From: Bog-756 sp963725395
Lineage (GTDB): Bacteria; Actinomycetota; Acidimicrobiia; Acidimicrobiales; RAAP-2
NCBI GenBank assembly: GCA_963725395.1
Contig: CAVRYH010000012.1
Coordinates: forward strand, 216,709 to 280,708
Length of the DNA stretch: 64,000 bases
Direction of reading: 5' to 3'
The notes under the pieces are model-generated. The model worked only from the letters and a program-made list of their open reading frames with translations. It ran no database searches and was not told the origin of the DNA. The position numbers were made by a program, and so were the translations under genes. This document shows positions 1 to 8,563 of this stretch, in pieces. The number at the start of each line of letters is the position of its first letter. The first letter of the stretch is position 1.

Positions 1-15
1 ATCGAGAGGAACGAC

Positions 16-783
16 ATGAGTCTGCACGGAAAAGTGGCCATAGTGACCGGCGGCAACACCGGCATCGGCAAGGCGGTCGTGCTGGCGCTGGCCAAAGAGG
101 GCGCCGACATCGTCATCGACTACATCGCCGACGAGGAGGCCGAGGTCCTCCTCGAAGCCGAGATCAAGGGCCTCGGCGATAAGGTCGTGGGCGTCAAGGC
201 GGACGTGAGCAAGGTCGACGACCTCAAGACCCTCGTCAGCACGGCGGTGGCCACCTTCGGGCGGGTGGACATCATGGTGAACAACGCGGGTATCGAGACG
301 AGGACGTCCATCCTCGACACGACCGAGGAGCAGTACGCCAAGGTGCTCGACATCAACCTGAAGAGCGCGTTCTTCGGCACCCAGATCGCCGCCCACCAGA
401 TGATCTCCCAGGGTGGAGGGGGCAGGATCATCAACATGACCTCGGTGCACGAGGACTGGCCCATGCCCGGCAACACCCCGTACTGCCTGTCCAAGGGCGG
501 GATGCGCATGCTCACCCGGACGGCCGGGGTCGAGCTCGCCCCCCACGGCATCCTGGTGGTCGGGGTCGGGCCCGGCGCGGTCGACACCCCGATCAACAAG
601 GCCACCGTCGCCGACCCGGCGTTGTTGAAGAGGCTCGACGCGGCCATCCCCGTCGGCCGGCTGGCCCAGCCCGAGGAGATCGCCAGCGTCGTCGCCTTCC
701 TGGCCGGTGACGGGGCCAGCTACCTGGCCGCCACCACCATCTTCGCCGACGGGGGCCTGATGCAGACCAGCCCCGGGCTCTGA
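16..783 (+). CDS. SDR family oxidoreductase
   Basis: Classical short-chain dehydrogenase/reductase of 255 residues, the usual family length, expected to be a cytosolic NAD(P)-dependent alcohol/ketone oxidoreductase. The Rossmann glycine motif TGGNTGIG lies at residues 11-18, NNAG at 89-92, and the catalytic set is S143, Y156 and K160 in the order Ser-Tyr-x3-Lys. PGAVDT at 186-191 is the usual post-catalytic motif. The ATG at 16 follows a GAGAGG ribosome-binding site. It resembles glucose-1-dehydrogenase-like SDRs, but the substrate cannot be read from sequence. It lies upstream of an SRPBCC protein and a flavin monooxygenase on the same strand. Confidence 0.9.
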   Translation: MSLHGKVAIVTGGNTGIGKAVVLALAKEGADIVIDYIADEEAEVLLEAEIKGLGDKVVGVKADVSKVDDLKTLVSTAVATFGRVDIMVNNAGIETRTSILDTTEEQYAKVLDINLKSAFFGTQIAAHQMISQGGGGRIINMTSVHEDWPMPGNTPYCLSKGGMRMLTRTAGVELAPHGILVVGVGPGAVDTPINKATVADPALLKRLDAAIPVGRLAQPEEIASVVAFLAGDGASYLAATTIFADGGLMQTSPGL

Positions 784-859
784 GCTCCGGGGCCGTCGTC
801 CGGGCCGGTCCACCCGAGCGACGTGAGCGGGACCGAGTGGACCGAGGGGACCGAAGAAT

Positions 860-1339
860 GTGGAGGCTGACGTGGACGGCAATGTCGTATCGGTGGAGCG
901 GGTCATCCCCGCATCCCCACAGTCGATCTTCGACCTCATCGCCGATGCCTCGCGGCATCCCGAGATCGACGGGTCGGGGACGGTCAAGGGTGTGAAGGAG
1001 GGGGGTCCGGAGCGGCTGGCGCTCGGGTCCACCTTCGGCATGTCCATGCGCCAGGGCATCAGCTACCCGATGGTCAGCACGGTCATCGAGTTCGAGGAGA
1101 ACCGGCGGTTGGCCTGGCAGTCGGTCCCACCGGGGTTCCTCGGCAAGTTCGTGGGTGGGCGCATCTGGCGCTACGAGCTCGAGCCGTCCGGCGGGGGCAC
1201 CGTCGTCCGTGAGAGCTGGGACATCTCCGAGGACCACCAGCGGTCCTTCCTGAGGAGGGGCAAACTGCCCGAGACCACCCGCTCCAACATGGACAAGACC
1301 CTGGCCCGGATCGAGGAGATCACCTCGCAGGAGGGGTGA
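860..1339 (+). CDS. SRPBCC family protein (polyketide cyclase/START-like)
   Basis: Protein of 159 residues with the layout of the SRPBCC (Bet v1/START-like) fold, which makes a hydrophobic ligand-binding cavity. The N-terminus VERVIPASPQSIFDLIAD is the typical first strand and helix, and a mid-protein LEPSGGGTVVRESWD stretch matches the later strands. The start is the GTG at 860 behind purine-rich sequence; an ATG at 858 is out of frame. Its stop overlaps the region where the next gene could begin, so the two are probably co-transcribed. The ligand is unknown. Confidence 0.8.
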   Translation: MEADVDGNVVSVERVIPASPQSIFDLIADASRHPEIDGSGTVKGVKEGGPERLALGSTFGMSMRQGISYPMVSTVIEFEENRRLAWQSVPPGFLGKFVGGRIWRYELEPSGGGTVVRESWDISEDHQRSFLRRGKLPETTRSNMDKTLARIEEITSQEG

Positions 1340-1422
1340 TCCCCGGGCCGGCACCGGACCCGGGACCACGCCGACGCCGGGCGGACGGGAAGTGGGTGGC
1401 CCACGTCGGTGTTGACCCCGGC

Positions 1423-2457
1423 ATGGTGCCGCTCTCCGTCCTCGATCTCGCCACCGTGTCGTCGGGGGCCACGGCGGCCGACGCGCTGGCCGACACGACC
1501 CGGCTGGCCCCCCTGGTCGAGCGGCTGGGCTACCGACGGCTGTGGGTCGCCGAGCACCACGGGATGCCCATGGTGGCGAGCTCCGCACCCGCGGTGCTCG
1601 TGGGGCACCTGGCCGACGCCACCACCACCCTCCGGATCGGTGCCGGAGGGGTCATGCTGCCCAACCATGCCCCCCTGGTGATCGCCGAGCAGTTCGCCAC
1701 GCTGGTCGCCCTCCACCCCGGCCGCATCGACCTCGGTCTCGGCCGGGCCCCCGGCACCGACCCGGCGACGGCGAGGGCCCTCCGGCGGGTCGGTGGCCTC
1801 GGGGCCGACACCTTCCCCGAGGACGTGGTCGAACTCATCAACTACCTGATCGACAGCGACGGGCCCCCGACCCGTCCGGCGCCCATGCCCGGGAGGGGCT
1901 ACCTCCCCGAGATGTGGCTGCTCGGGTCGTCCACGTTCAGCGCCCAGCTGGCCGGGCTGCTCGGTCTGTCGTTCTCGTTCGCGTACCACTTCGCTCCCGA
2001 GCAGGTGGACCGGGCGCTCGAGCAGTACCGCTCCACGTTCCGTCCCTCGGTGCTCCTCGACCAGCCCCACGCCATGGTGGCGGTCTCGGTTGTCTGCGCC
2101 CCCGACGAGGACGAGGCCCGGTTCCTGGCCGGGCCCTCGGCCCTCGGCATCCTCCAGCTCAGGACCGGACGACCCGGCCCGCTACCCACCCCCGAGGAGG
2201 CGGCCGCCTACCGGTACTCGCCCGAGGAACGGGCCCTGGTCGACGCCACGACCGCCACCCACCTGATCGGTGACCCCTCACAGGTCCTCGACGGGCTCAT
2301 CGCCCTCCAGCACCGGACCGAGGCCGACGAGATCATGCTGTCGACCCGTTCCCACTCCTTCGAGACCCGGGCCAGGTCCCTCTCCCTCGTGGCCGGGCAG
2401 TGGGCCATGGACGAGCCGGGCGTCACCACGGAACCGGGCTCCACCTCCGCCGCCTGA
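1423..2457 (+). CDS. LLM class flavin-dependent oxidoreductase, MsnO8-like
   Basis: Bacterial luciferase-like monooxygenase with a TIM-barrel fold. The sequence LSVLDLATVSSG, followed by RLWVAEHHGMP and GGVMLPNHAPLVIAEQF, is typical of the MsnO8/alkanal-monooxygenase-like branch that uses reduced flavin. I place the start at the ATG at 1423 because family similarity begins there. The frame is open further upstream to a GTG at 1336, which would overlap the previous stop as GTGA, so that start is a real alternative (29 more residues). The C-terminus contains the usual LIGDPSQVLDGL segment. The substrate is unknown. Confidence 0.82.
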   Translation: MVPLSVLDLATVSSGATAADALADTTRLAPLVERLGYRRLWVAEHHGMPMVASSAPAVLVGHLADATTTLRIGAGGVMLPNHAPLVIAEQFATLVALHPGRIDLGLGRAPGTDPATARALRRVGGLGADTFPEDVVELINYLIDSDGPPTRPAPMPGRGYLPEMWLLGSSTFSAQLAGLLGLSFSFAYHFAPEQVDRALEQYRSTFRPSVLLDQPHAMVAVSVVCAPDEDEARFLAGPSALGILQLRTGRPGPLPTPEEAAAYRYSPEERALVDATTATHLIGDPSQVLDGLIALQHRTEADEIMLSTRSHSFETRARSLSLVAGQWAMDEPGVTTEPGSTSAA

Positions 2458-2499
2458 GCCTGCAGCGGAGCCCCGGCGGCCGCCGCCACCACAAGGTGG

Positions 2500-3438
2500 T
2501 CAGAGGGCCGCGCAGTGGGGTAGGACCTCCTCGGCGAGCAGCGCCAGGTGGTCGAGATCGGTGAGATCGAGTACCTGGAGGTAGACGCGGGTGGCCCCGG
2601 CCCCGCCGTAGGTGGCCAACTTGGCCAGCACCTGGTCGGGCGAGCCACACAGGCCGTGCTCGGCCAACTCGTCCACCTGGCGGCCGATGGCGGCGGCGCG
2701 CCGCCCGACCTCCGCGTCGTCGCGGCCGCAGCACACCACCTGGGCGGCCGAGTAGACGAGCGTCCGGGGGTCGCGGCCGGCGGCCTCACAAGCGCCGCGC
2801 ACCCGCTCGAACTGGTCCGAGGTGTCGGTCAGCGACCGGAAGGCGAGGTTGAACTCCGAGGCGTAGGTGGCCGCCAGGCGGGGGGTGCGCCGCAGTCCGC
2901 CGCCTCCGACGATGATCGGCGGCCTCGGCCGCTGCACCGGCTTGGGGAGGGCCGGGCTCTCGGCCACCACGTAGTGCTCCCCCTCGAAGGTGAACGTCTC
3001 ACCCTCGGGGGTGCCCCACAGCCCGCTGACGATGGCCAGCTGCTCCTCGAGGCGCTCGAACCGATGGCCCAGCGCCGGGAAGGGGATCCCGTAAGCCGTG
3101 TGCTCGGCGTCGTACCAACCGGCGCCGAGGCCGAGCTCCACCCGGCCCCCGCTCATGGCGTCGACCTCCGCCACCGAGATGGCGAGGGGCCCCGGGAGCC
3201 GGAAGGTGGCCGAGGTCACGAGCGTGCCCAGCCGGATCCGTTCGGTCTCCCGGGCGATCCCGGCCAGCGTGATCCAGGCGTCGGTGGGCCCGGGAAGGCC
3301 GTCCGAGTCGCCCATGGCCAGGTAGTGGTCACTCCGGAAGAAGGCGTCGAAGCCCAGTCGCTCGGCGGTCTGCGCCACCGTCAGCAGGGTGTCGTAGGAA
3401 GCACCCTGCTGGGGTTCCGTGAAGATCCGTAGCAGCAT
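2500..3438 (-). CDS. LLM class F420-dependent oxidoreductase, Rv1855c-like
   Basis: Protein of 312 residues in the luciferase-like superfamily. The N-terminus FTEPQQGASYDTLLTVAQ, with FRSDHYLAMG further on, matches the actinobacterial Rv1855c group of predicted coenzyme F420-dependent reductases. That cofactor is inferred from family membership, not shown by a motif alone. A glycine-rich GGGGLRRTPRLAA segment lies in the second half. It converges with the preceding gene, leaving about 40 bases between stops. It is probably transcribed alone or behind the thioesterase gene upstream of it. Confidence 0.85.
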   Translation of the reverse strand: MLLRIFTEPQQGASYDTLLTVAQTAERLGFDAFFRSDHYLAMGDSDGLPGPTDAWITLAGIARETERIRLGTLVTSATFRLPGPLAISVAEVDAMSGGRVELGLGAGWYDAEHTAYGIPFPALGHRFERLEEQLAIVSGLWGTPEGETFTFEGEHYVVAESPALPKPVQRPRPPIIVGGGGLRRTPRLAATYASEFNLAFRSLTDTSDQFERVRGACEAAGRDPRTLVYSAAQVVCCGRDDAEVGRRAAAIGRQVDELAEHGLCGSPDQVLAKLATYGGAGATRVYLQVLDLTDLDHLALLAEEVLPHCAAL

Positions 3439-3675
3439 GTCCCAGGTCTAGCCGAGCCCCGCCGGACGTGCGACGGCAACGCCGGTCGAGGACTCGGTCC
3501 GAACCCGGGCGGCGCCGGAGCAGAACGCGCGGGAAACGGCCACCGTGGGGTCGGTGCGCTGGACGGGCCCGGCGTGGGCCCGAACCGGACTCCAGGGGGA
3601 CCGCCGTCGAGGGTGGCCAGCGACCGGAACCCGGGCCGGTCAGCCCTCGGCCGGTGGGACCGGTGCCGCTCCCCC

Positions 3676-4122
3676 CTAGTCCCCGTCGGTGGGCCGGTGG
3701 AGGAGGAAGGTGCCCGTCGACCGGCTGACCATGTCCCCCCGTCCGTCGTTCACCGTCGCCTCGGCGTAGGCCACCTGGCGGGCCAGACGCACGACTTCGC
3801 CCCGGAGCCGGTACCGCTCGCCGAGCACGGCCGGGCGCATGGTCTCGACCTTCATCTCCAAGGTGGCCCGGGTCCGGGCCCGGCCGGGCAGGGCGGCGTT
3901 GATGGCGAAGTTCATGGCGGCGTCGAGGAGGAGGCCGTGCACCCCGGCCTGCACGATCCCGTGGGGGTTGCACGCCGGCGGGGCCGGGACGAACGTGCCC
4001 AGGACCCAGCCGAGGTCCTCGCCGTCCACCCCGTAGTCCTCGAACGAGGCGCCCACCGATCCGATGAGCTCCATGCCGCCGTCGCCCAGCCAGCGGTCCA
4101 TGTCCTTGATCCGGCCCGTCAC
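3676..4122 (-). CDS. PaaI-like hotdog-fold thioesterase
   Basis: Protein of 148 residues with hotdog-fold thioesterase features: NPHGIVQAGVHGLLLDAAM carries the conserved His-Gly turn and the helix that packs in the hotdog, followed by strand-rich LEMKVETMRPAV. Members hydrolyse acyl- or aryl-CoA thioesters in the cytoplasm. It reads away from the thiolase gene, with a palindromic operator-like site in the divergent gap, so both could serve acyl-CoA turnover under one regulator. That link is inference. Confidence 0.8.
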   Translation of the reverse strand: MTGRIKDMDRWLGDGGMELIGSVGASFEDYGVDGEDLGWVLGTFVPAPPACNPHGIVQAGVHGLLLDAAMNFAINAALPGRARTRATLEMKVETMRPAVLGERYRLRGEVVRLARQVAYAEATVNDGRGDMVSRSTGTFLLHRPTDGD

Positions 4123-4218
4123 GCCCCAGACCGTAGCGGGCGGGTGGGCGGCCGACGACGGAGGGCCCGGGGTCGGTCGGGTGGCCGGTTCCGACTACTA
4201 TCGGGGTCACGAGACATT

Positions 4219-4236
4219 CTTGACCGCATGGTCAAG
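4219..4236. promoter_or_regulatory. perfect palindrome, candidate TetR/FadR-type operator
   Basis: CTTGACC-GCAT-GGTCAAG is a perfect inverted repeat with 7-base arms and a 4-base spacer. It sits in the divergent gap, about 85 bases before the thiolase start and 97 bases from the thioesterase start. Its size and symmetry are what TetR-family regulators of acyl-CoA metabolism bind. No regulator gene is adjacent, so the binding protein is unknown. Confidence 0.5.
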
Positions 4237-4322
4237 TTTCTCGCCGCAGTAAATCTTGCCGGAGAAGCACCGAGTCGGGCCGGTAGGCGATCGGGCCGCC
4301 GGACCCAGGAGGGAGATCAGTC

Positions 4323-5504
4323 ATGACCGATGCCGTCATCGTCGACGCAGTCCGCACCCCCGGAGGGAAGCGCAACGGGAAGCTCCGAAACTGGCACGCC
4401 GCCGACCTCGGCTCCGAGCCGCTGAAGGCCCTGGTCGAACGCAACGACCTCGACCCCGCTCTGGTCGACGACGTCATCATGGGATGCGTCATGCAGGTCG
4501 GCGAGCAGTCGCTCAACGTGGGTCGCAACGCGGTGCTGGCTGCCGGCTTCCCCGAGTCGGTGCCGGCCACGACCATCGACCGCCAGTGCGGCTCGTCCCA
4601 GCAGGCGCTGCACTTCGGCGCGCAGGGCGTCATCGCCGGCGCCTACGACGTGGTCATCGGCGGCGGGGTCGAGGTCATGACCCGCACCCCGATGGGATCC
4701 TCGGTGGTACGCGACCTCGGCTACCCCTTCGGGCCGCGGATGATGAACCGCTACGCCGAGCGTGGAGGTCTGGTCGGTCAGGGCGAAGGTGCCGAACTGA
4801 TCGCCGAGCAGTGGGACATCAGCCGCGACGACCTCGACGAGTTCGCGGTGCGCTCTCACCACCGGGCCGCCCAGGCCACCGCCGAGGGCCGGTTCGAACG
4901 GGAGCTCATCCCGGTGGCCGTCAAGGACGACGACCGGGCCGACACCGACGAGCTCATCTCGACGGACGAGGGCATCCGGCCTGACTCCTCGAAGGAGGTG
5001 CTGGCCAACCTGAAGCCGGCCTTCCGCCAGGAGAACGGCAGGGTCACTGCCGGAAATTCCTCGCAGATCACCGACGGTGCCTCCGGAGTCCTCATCATGA
5101 GCGAGGAGAAGGCGTCCTCGCTCGGCCTCACCCCCCGCGCCCGCTTCCACGCCTTCGCGGTGGCCGGCAGCGACCCGATCACCATGCTGACCGGACCGAT
5201 CCCCGCCACCAAGTCGGTGCTCGAGAAGGCCAAGCTGACCCTCGACGACATCGATGTCATCGAGATCAACGAGGCGTTCGCGTCGGTGGTGCTGGCGTGG
5301 CAGAAGGAGTTCGGTGTCGACCTCGACAAGGTCAATGTGAACGGCGGCGCCATCGCCCTCGGCCACCCGCTCGGAGCCTCGGGGGCCAAGCTCATGGCCA
5401 CCCTGCTCAACGAGCTCGAGCGCACCCAGGGTCGGTACGGTCTCCTCACCATGTGCGAGGGCGGCGGCATGGCCAACGCCACCATCATCGAGCGCCTGGG
5501 CTGA
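4323..5504 (+). CDS. acetyl-CoA C-acyltransferase (thiolase)
   Basis: Thiolase of 393 residues, standard length, catalysing thiolytic cleavage of 3-ketoacyl-CoA or the reverse condensation of two acyl-CoA units. The acyl-accepting nucleophile is C89 in DRQCGSSQQAL, the catalytic His is H348 in GGAIALGHPLGASG, and the second catalytic Cys is C378 in LLTMCEGGGMA; NEAFA at 316-320 is also present. The ATG at 4323 follows a strong AGGAGG. A perfect hairpin follows the stop. Whether it is degradative (FadA) or biosynthetic cannot be decided from sequence. Confidence 0.93.
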   Translation: MTDAVIVDAVRTPGGKRNGKLRNWHAADLGSEPLKALVERNDLDPALVDDVIMGCVMQVGEQSLNVGRNAVLAAGFPESVPATTIDRQCGSSQQALHFGAQGVIAGAYDVVIGGGVEVMTRTPMGSSVVRDLGYPFGPRMMNRYAERGGLVGQGEGAELIAEQWDISRDDLDEFAVRSHHRAAQATAEGRFERELIPVAVKDDDRADTDELISTDEGIRPDSSKEVLANLKPAFRQENGRVTAGNSSQITDGASGVLIMSEEKASSLGLTPRARFHAFAVAGSDPITMLTGPIPATKSVLEKAKLTLDDIDVIEINEAFASVVLAWQKEFGVDLDKVNVNGGAIALGHPLGASGAKLMATLLNELERTQGRYGLLTMCEGGGMANATIIERLG

Positions 5505-5549
5505 CCCCGCCCCGCCCAAGCGGTGGGGCCTGCGTAACCGAGGCAGTGG

Positions 5550-5574
5550 AGAGCCGGCCCTTCGGGCCGGCTCT
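5550..5574. terminator. bidirectional hairpin terminator
   Basis: A perfect 11-base stem, AGAGCCGGCCC, then TTC, then GGGCCGGCTCT, lies between the convergent thiolase and crgA genes. It has no long T tract but is the only strong structure in the gap and could stop transcription from both sides. Confidence 0.75.
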
Positions 5575-5583
5575 TCGCGTGCC

Positions 5584-5916
5584 TCAGTGGTAGCGCGTGG
5601 CCAGGATCAGTCCCACGAAGATGGAGCCGATGGCCGCCACCAGCCAGAGGTTGTTCACGCCACCGGGCAGCAGACCCGCGTAGTTGAGGATGACGATCAG
5701 CACCCCGAGCACGAACAGGGCGAGGATCACGACCCCCAGCCACCGTGAGCTCGTCTTCACGTTCTTCGGCACGGGCGGTGTGTACCGCTGGCTCTGGGTC
5801 GACTTGCCGGGCGCCGTGGTGCGCCCCCCCGACGAGCGTCCCTTCTTCTGCGCCTTGCCCGGGCCCGCCTTGGCGGTGGCCTTGTTGCCCGCCTTGTTGT
5901 TGGCCTTGGTTGCCAT
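5584..5916 (-). CDS. crgA: cell division protein CrgA
   Basis: Protein of 110 residues with the CrgA plan: a basic, Lys/Ala/Gly-rich cytoplasmic N-terminus (1-55), then two membrane helices (about 60-80 and 89-106) separated by a short loop. CrgA is an actinobacterial septum protein that interacts with FtsZ and penicillin-binding proteins. The conserved RYTPPVPK box just before the first helix is present. Its place beside trpG/pabA and the pknB locus is the usual actinobacterial neighbourhood and supports the call. Start ATG at 5916; an open frame upstream shows no family similarity. Confidence 0.9.
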   Translation of the reverse strand: MATKANNKAGNKATAKAGPGKAQKKGRSSGGRTTAPGKSTQSQRYTPPVPKNVKTSSRWLGVVILALFVLGVLIVILNYAGLLPGGVNNLWLVAAIGSIFVGLILATRYH

Positions 5917-5994
5917 GGCCGAAGGATAGCCAGTCGGGGCGGGGATCCGGCGCCGGGCGGCCCCACCGCCTGCGGCCGGTACGATCAACGGACC

Positions 5995-6585
5995 ATGGGG
6001 ACGCGGGTGCTGGTCATCGACAACTATGACTCGTTCGTCTACAACCTCGTCCAGGAGCTGGGCGAGTTGGGGGCCGACCCCGTGGTCCACCGCAACGACG
6101 CCATCGACATAGCCGGCGTCCGGGCTGCGTCGCCCGACGCCATCCTGATCTCGCCCGGGCCGGGTCGTCCGGAGCGAGCGGGCATCTCCATGGCGGTCAT
6201 CGGTGAGCTCGCCGGCGAGTACCCGATCCTCGGGGTGTGCCTCGGACACCAGGCCATCGGCCAGGTCTACGGGGGCGAGGTGGTCTCGGCCCCCACCCTG
6301 ATGCACGGCAAGACCTCCTCGGTGCACCATGACGGGCGGGGGCTGTTCGTCGGGCTGCCGGAGCCCTTCGTCGCCACCCGCTACCACTCCCTGGTGGTCG
6401 ATCCGGCGTCGGTGCCGGCGGTGCTCGAGGTGACTGCCACGACATCGGACGGCGTGATCATGGGGCTGCGCCACCGCACCCTGCCGGTCGAGGGCGTCCA
6501 GTTCCACCCCGAATCGCTGCTCACCCCCAGTGGGCCCGCGCTCCTCTCCAACTTCCTGGCCGCCGCCAACGCCCGGGCCGACTGA
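5995..6585 (+). CDS. trpG: glutamine amidotransferase, anthranilate/aminodeoxychorismate synthase component II
   Basis: Class I glutamine amidotransferase of 196 residues. It releases ammonia from glutamine for a TrpE- or PabB-type partner acting on chorismate. The nucleophile is C82 in GVCLGHQ, and the His-Glu pair is H171/E173 in VQFHPES; SPGPGRPE at 53-60 and the N-terminal VIDNYDSFVYNL are typical. The gene next to pknB in actinobacteria is named trpG or pabA, and sequence alone does not separate the anthranilate from the folate role. No trpE/pabB lies in the window. Confidence 0.9.
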   Translation: MGTRVLVIDNYDSFVYNLVQELGELGADPVVHRNDAIDIAGVRAASPDAILISPGPGRPERAGISMAVIGELAGEYPILGVCLGHQAIGQVYGGEVVSAPTLMHGKTSSVHHDGRGLFVGLPEPFVATRYHSLVVDPASVPAVLEVTATTSDGVIMGLRHRTLPVEGVQFHPESLLTPSGPALLSNFLAAANARAD

Positions 6586-6598
6586 CCGCGCCGCGCAC

Positions 6599-6641
6599 GG
6601 ACGCCAACCCGTCGGACCCTCCGCCCTGGGTGTCGGCGTCC
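6599..6641. terminator. possible hairpin between convergent trpG and pknB
   Basis: GGACGCC at 6599-6605 pairs with GGCGTCC at 6635-6641, with further partial pairing inside the 29-base loop. It lies in the gap where trpG and pknB converge. The long loop and absent T tract make it weak. Confidence 0.35.
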
Positions 6642-6651
6642 TCCCGTCCCG

Positions 6652-8454
6652 TCAGCGGAGCTTGATCTGACTGCTGGCGGTACTGGACGAGGTCGAGGGC
6701 GACGACGGGACGGTCGTGGTGGTCGTCGACGACGTGGTGGTCGTGGTGGTGGCCGCCGGTCCGGTCGACACGGCCAGGTTCACCGCGGTGTTCGGGGCCA
6801 CCTGCGCCCCGGCGCCCGGGTTCTGGTCGATCACCGTACCGGCCGGTTGGTTCGACGCGACCTGGTTGATGTTCCCCACCTGGAGACCGGCCTGGGTCAA
6901 CTGCGCCCCGGCGGTGACCGAGCTGAGCCCGATGAGCGAGGGCACCGTCGCATTGGCTGGCCCGGAGGACACATAGAGGGTCACCGAGCCACCGATGGCC
7001 ACGTTCGATCCTGCATTCGGGCTCGTGCTGATGACGATGCCCTTGGTGATGGAGTTACTCGACTTGTCCACCACGGTGCCGGTCAGCCCGTCGCTCTGCA
7101 GGATGGATTGGGCCTGGCTCGTGGTGCTCCCGACCAGGCCTGACGGGACGGCGACCTGCTTGACCGGAGCGGGTTGGGCGACGCGGAGGGTGACGGTGTC
7201 GCCCTTCTTCACCAGGCTGTTTCCGGCCGGATCGGTCGAGAGCACTGTTCCGGGGGTGGCGGTCGAGTCCTGGTGGGTGATCTGGACCACCAACCCGTCC
7301 GTCTCCAGCTTCGTGGTCGCCGCCGCCACCGGCTGACCGGTGACGTCGGGCAGGTTGAACGAGGAACTCCCACCCAGGTAGCCGAGGTTGCGCAGCAGGA
7401 AGAAGCCGGCAACGACCAGCGCGACGAGCAGGACGGCGAGGATGATGGCGTACGTACGCGTGCGATTGGAGGTCGGCTCCTCTTCGCCCTCGTCCTCGGC
7501 CGGCGCGGCACCGGTGGCCGTGACCGCCCGGGTGTCGTCCATCCTCCCGACGGCGCCGACGGCCTGGGTCGCCCCCGCCGCGGCCAGCAGTGTGGTGGCG
7601 TCGTCCATGGCGAGGACGCTCCGCCCCTCGTTGAACCTGAGCAGGTCGGCCCGAAGCTCCTCGGCCGTGGCGTAGCGGTGGGCCGGGTCCTTGGCCATCG
7701 CCTTCAGGATGATCGCCTCGAACGTCGGTGGGATCGAGGGGTTCAGCTCCCGCGGTGCCGGCGGATGATCCCGGACGTGCTTGGAAGCCACCGCCACCGG
7801 GGTGTCCCCGAGGAACGGAGGTCGACCGGTCACCATCTCGAAGAGGACCACACCGAGCGAGTAGATGTCGCTCCTGGCGTCGACACCGACGCCCTCGGCC
7901 TGCTCCGGCGAGAAGTAGGTGGCCGTGCCCATCACCGCCCCGGTCTGGGTCAGGCTCTCCTCGGTGTTGATGGCCCGGGCGATGCCGAAGTCGGTGACCT
8001 TCACCTGGCCCTCGTCCGTGATCAGCACGTTGCCCGGCTTGACGTCGCGGTGGATCACCCCGTGCTTGTGGGCGTATCCGAGGGCGGCGGCGACGTGCGC
8101 GCCGATGTCGGCCGTCCGGTCGGCCGACAGGGGGCCCGCCGACTTGAGGATGGACGACAGGGGCCGGCCGTCGATGAACTCCATGACGATGAAGTACGTG
8201 CCCGAGTCCTCGCCCCAGTCGAAGACCGGGACGATGTTGGGATGGGAGAGGTTGGCGGCGGCCTGGGCCTCCCGGCGGAACCTCTCCACGAACGATCGGT
8301 CCACCGACAATTCGGGGAAGAGCACCTTGAGGGCGACCGGGCGGTCGAGGAGCCGGTCGTGGGCCCGGTACACCTCGGCCATCCCCCCGCGGGCGATCAG
8401 GTGGTTCAGTTCGTAGCGCTCGGAGAAGACGCGCGGCGGCTCGTTCGGTTCCAT
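6652..8454 (-). CDS. pknB: Ser/Thr protein kinase PknB with PASTA repeats
   Basis: Membrane kinase of 600 residues. The kinase domain spans about residues 10-275 with K43 (VALKV), catalytic Asp in VIHRDVKPGN (D137) and the DFG Asp at 155. One transmembrane helix follows an acidic juxtamembrane segment, near residue 340. Three extracellular PASTA repeats of about 65 residues come next, then a Thr/Ser-rich tail. PASTA kinases sense peptidoglycan fragments and phosphorylate FHA and division proteins. ATG at 8454 is preferred over a TTG three codons earlier. The usual pknA is not next to it. Confidence 0.93.
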   Translation of the reverse strand: MEPNEPPRVFSERYELNHLIARGGMAEVYRAHDRLLDRPVALKVLFPELSVDRSFVERFRREAQAAANLSHPNIVPVFDWGEDSGTYFIVMEFIDGRPLSSILKSAGPLSADRTADIGAHVAAALGYAHKHGVIHRDVKPGNVLITDEGQVKVTDFGIARAINTEESLTQTGAVMGTATYFSPEQAEGVGVDARSDIYSLGVVLFEMVTGRPPFLGDTPVAVASKHVRDHPPAPRELNPSIPPTFEAIILKAMAKDPAHRYATAEELRADLLRFNEGRSVLAMDDATTLLAAAGATQAVGAVGRMDDTRAVTATGAAPAEDEGEEEPTSNRTRTYAIILAVLLVALVVAGFFLLRNLGYLGGSSSFNLPDVTGQPVAAATTKLETDGLVVQITHQDSTATPGTVLSTDPAGNSLVKKGDTVTLRVAQPAPVKQVAVPSGLVGSTTSQAQSILQSDGLTGTVVDKSSNSITKGIVISTSPNAGSNVAIGGSVTLYVSSGPANATVPSLIGLSSVTAGAQLTQAGLQVGNINQVASNQPAGTVIDQNPGAGAQVAPNTAVNLAVSTGPAATTTTTTSSTTTTTVPSSPSTSSSTASSQIKLR

Positions 8455-8563
8455 GTGGGTCAAAGCCTAAACCTGCGTTCGCTCGGGTCCGGGGTTCTCA
8501 TCGTTCCTCGTTCGGTTTCCAGTAGTCGTGTCGGTCGGTGTGCGTGTTCCATCGGTGCCGGTC

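Noticed and set aside
3329..4210. Minus-strand frame overlapping the thioesterase
   Set aside because: Very high Arg/Gly/Pro content and covered by real genes on the same strand in another frame.
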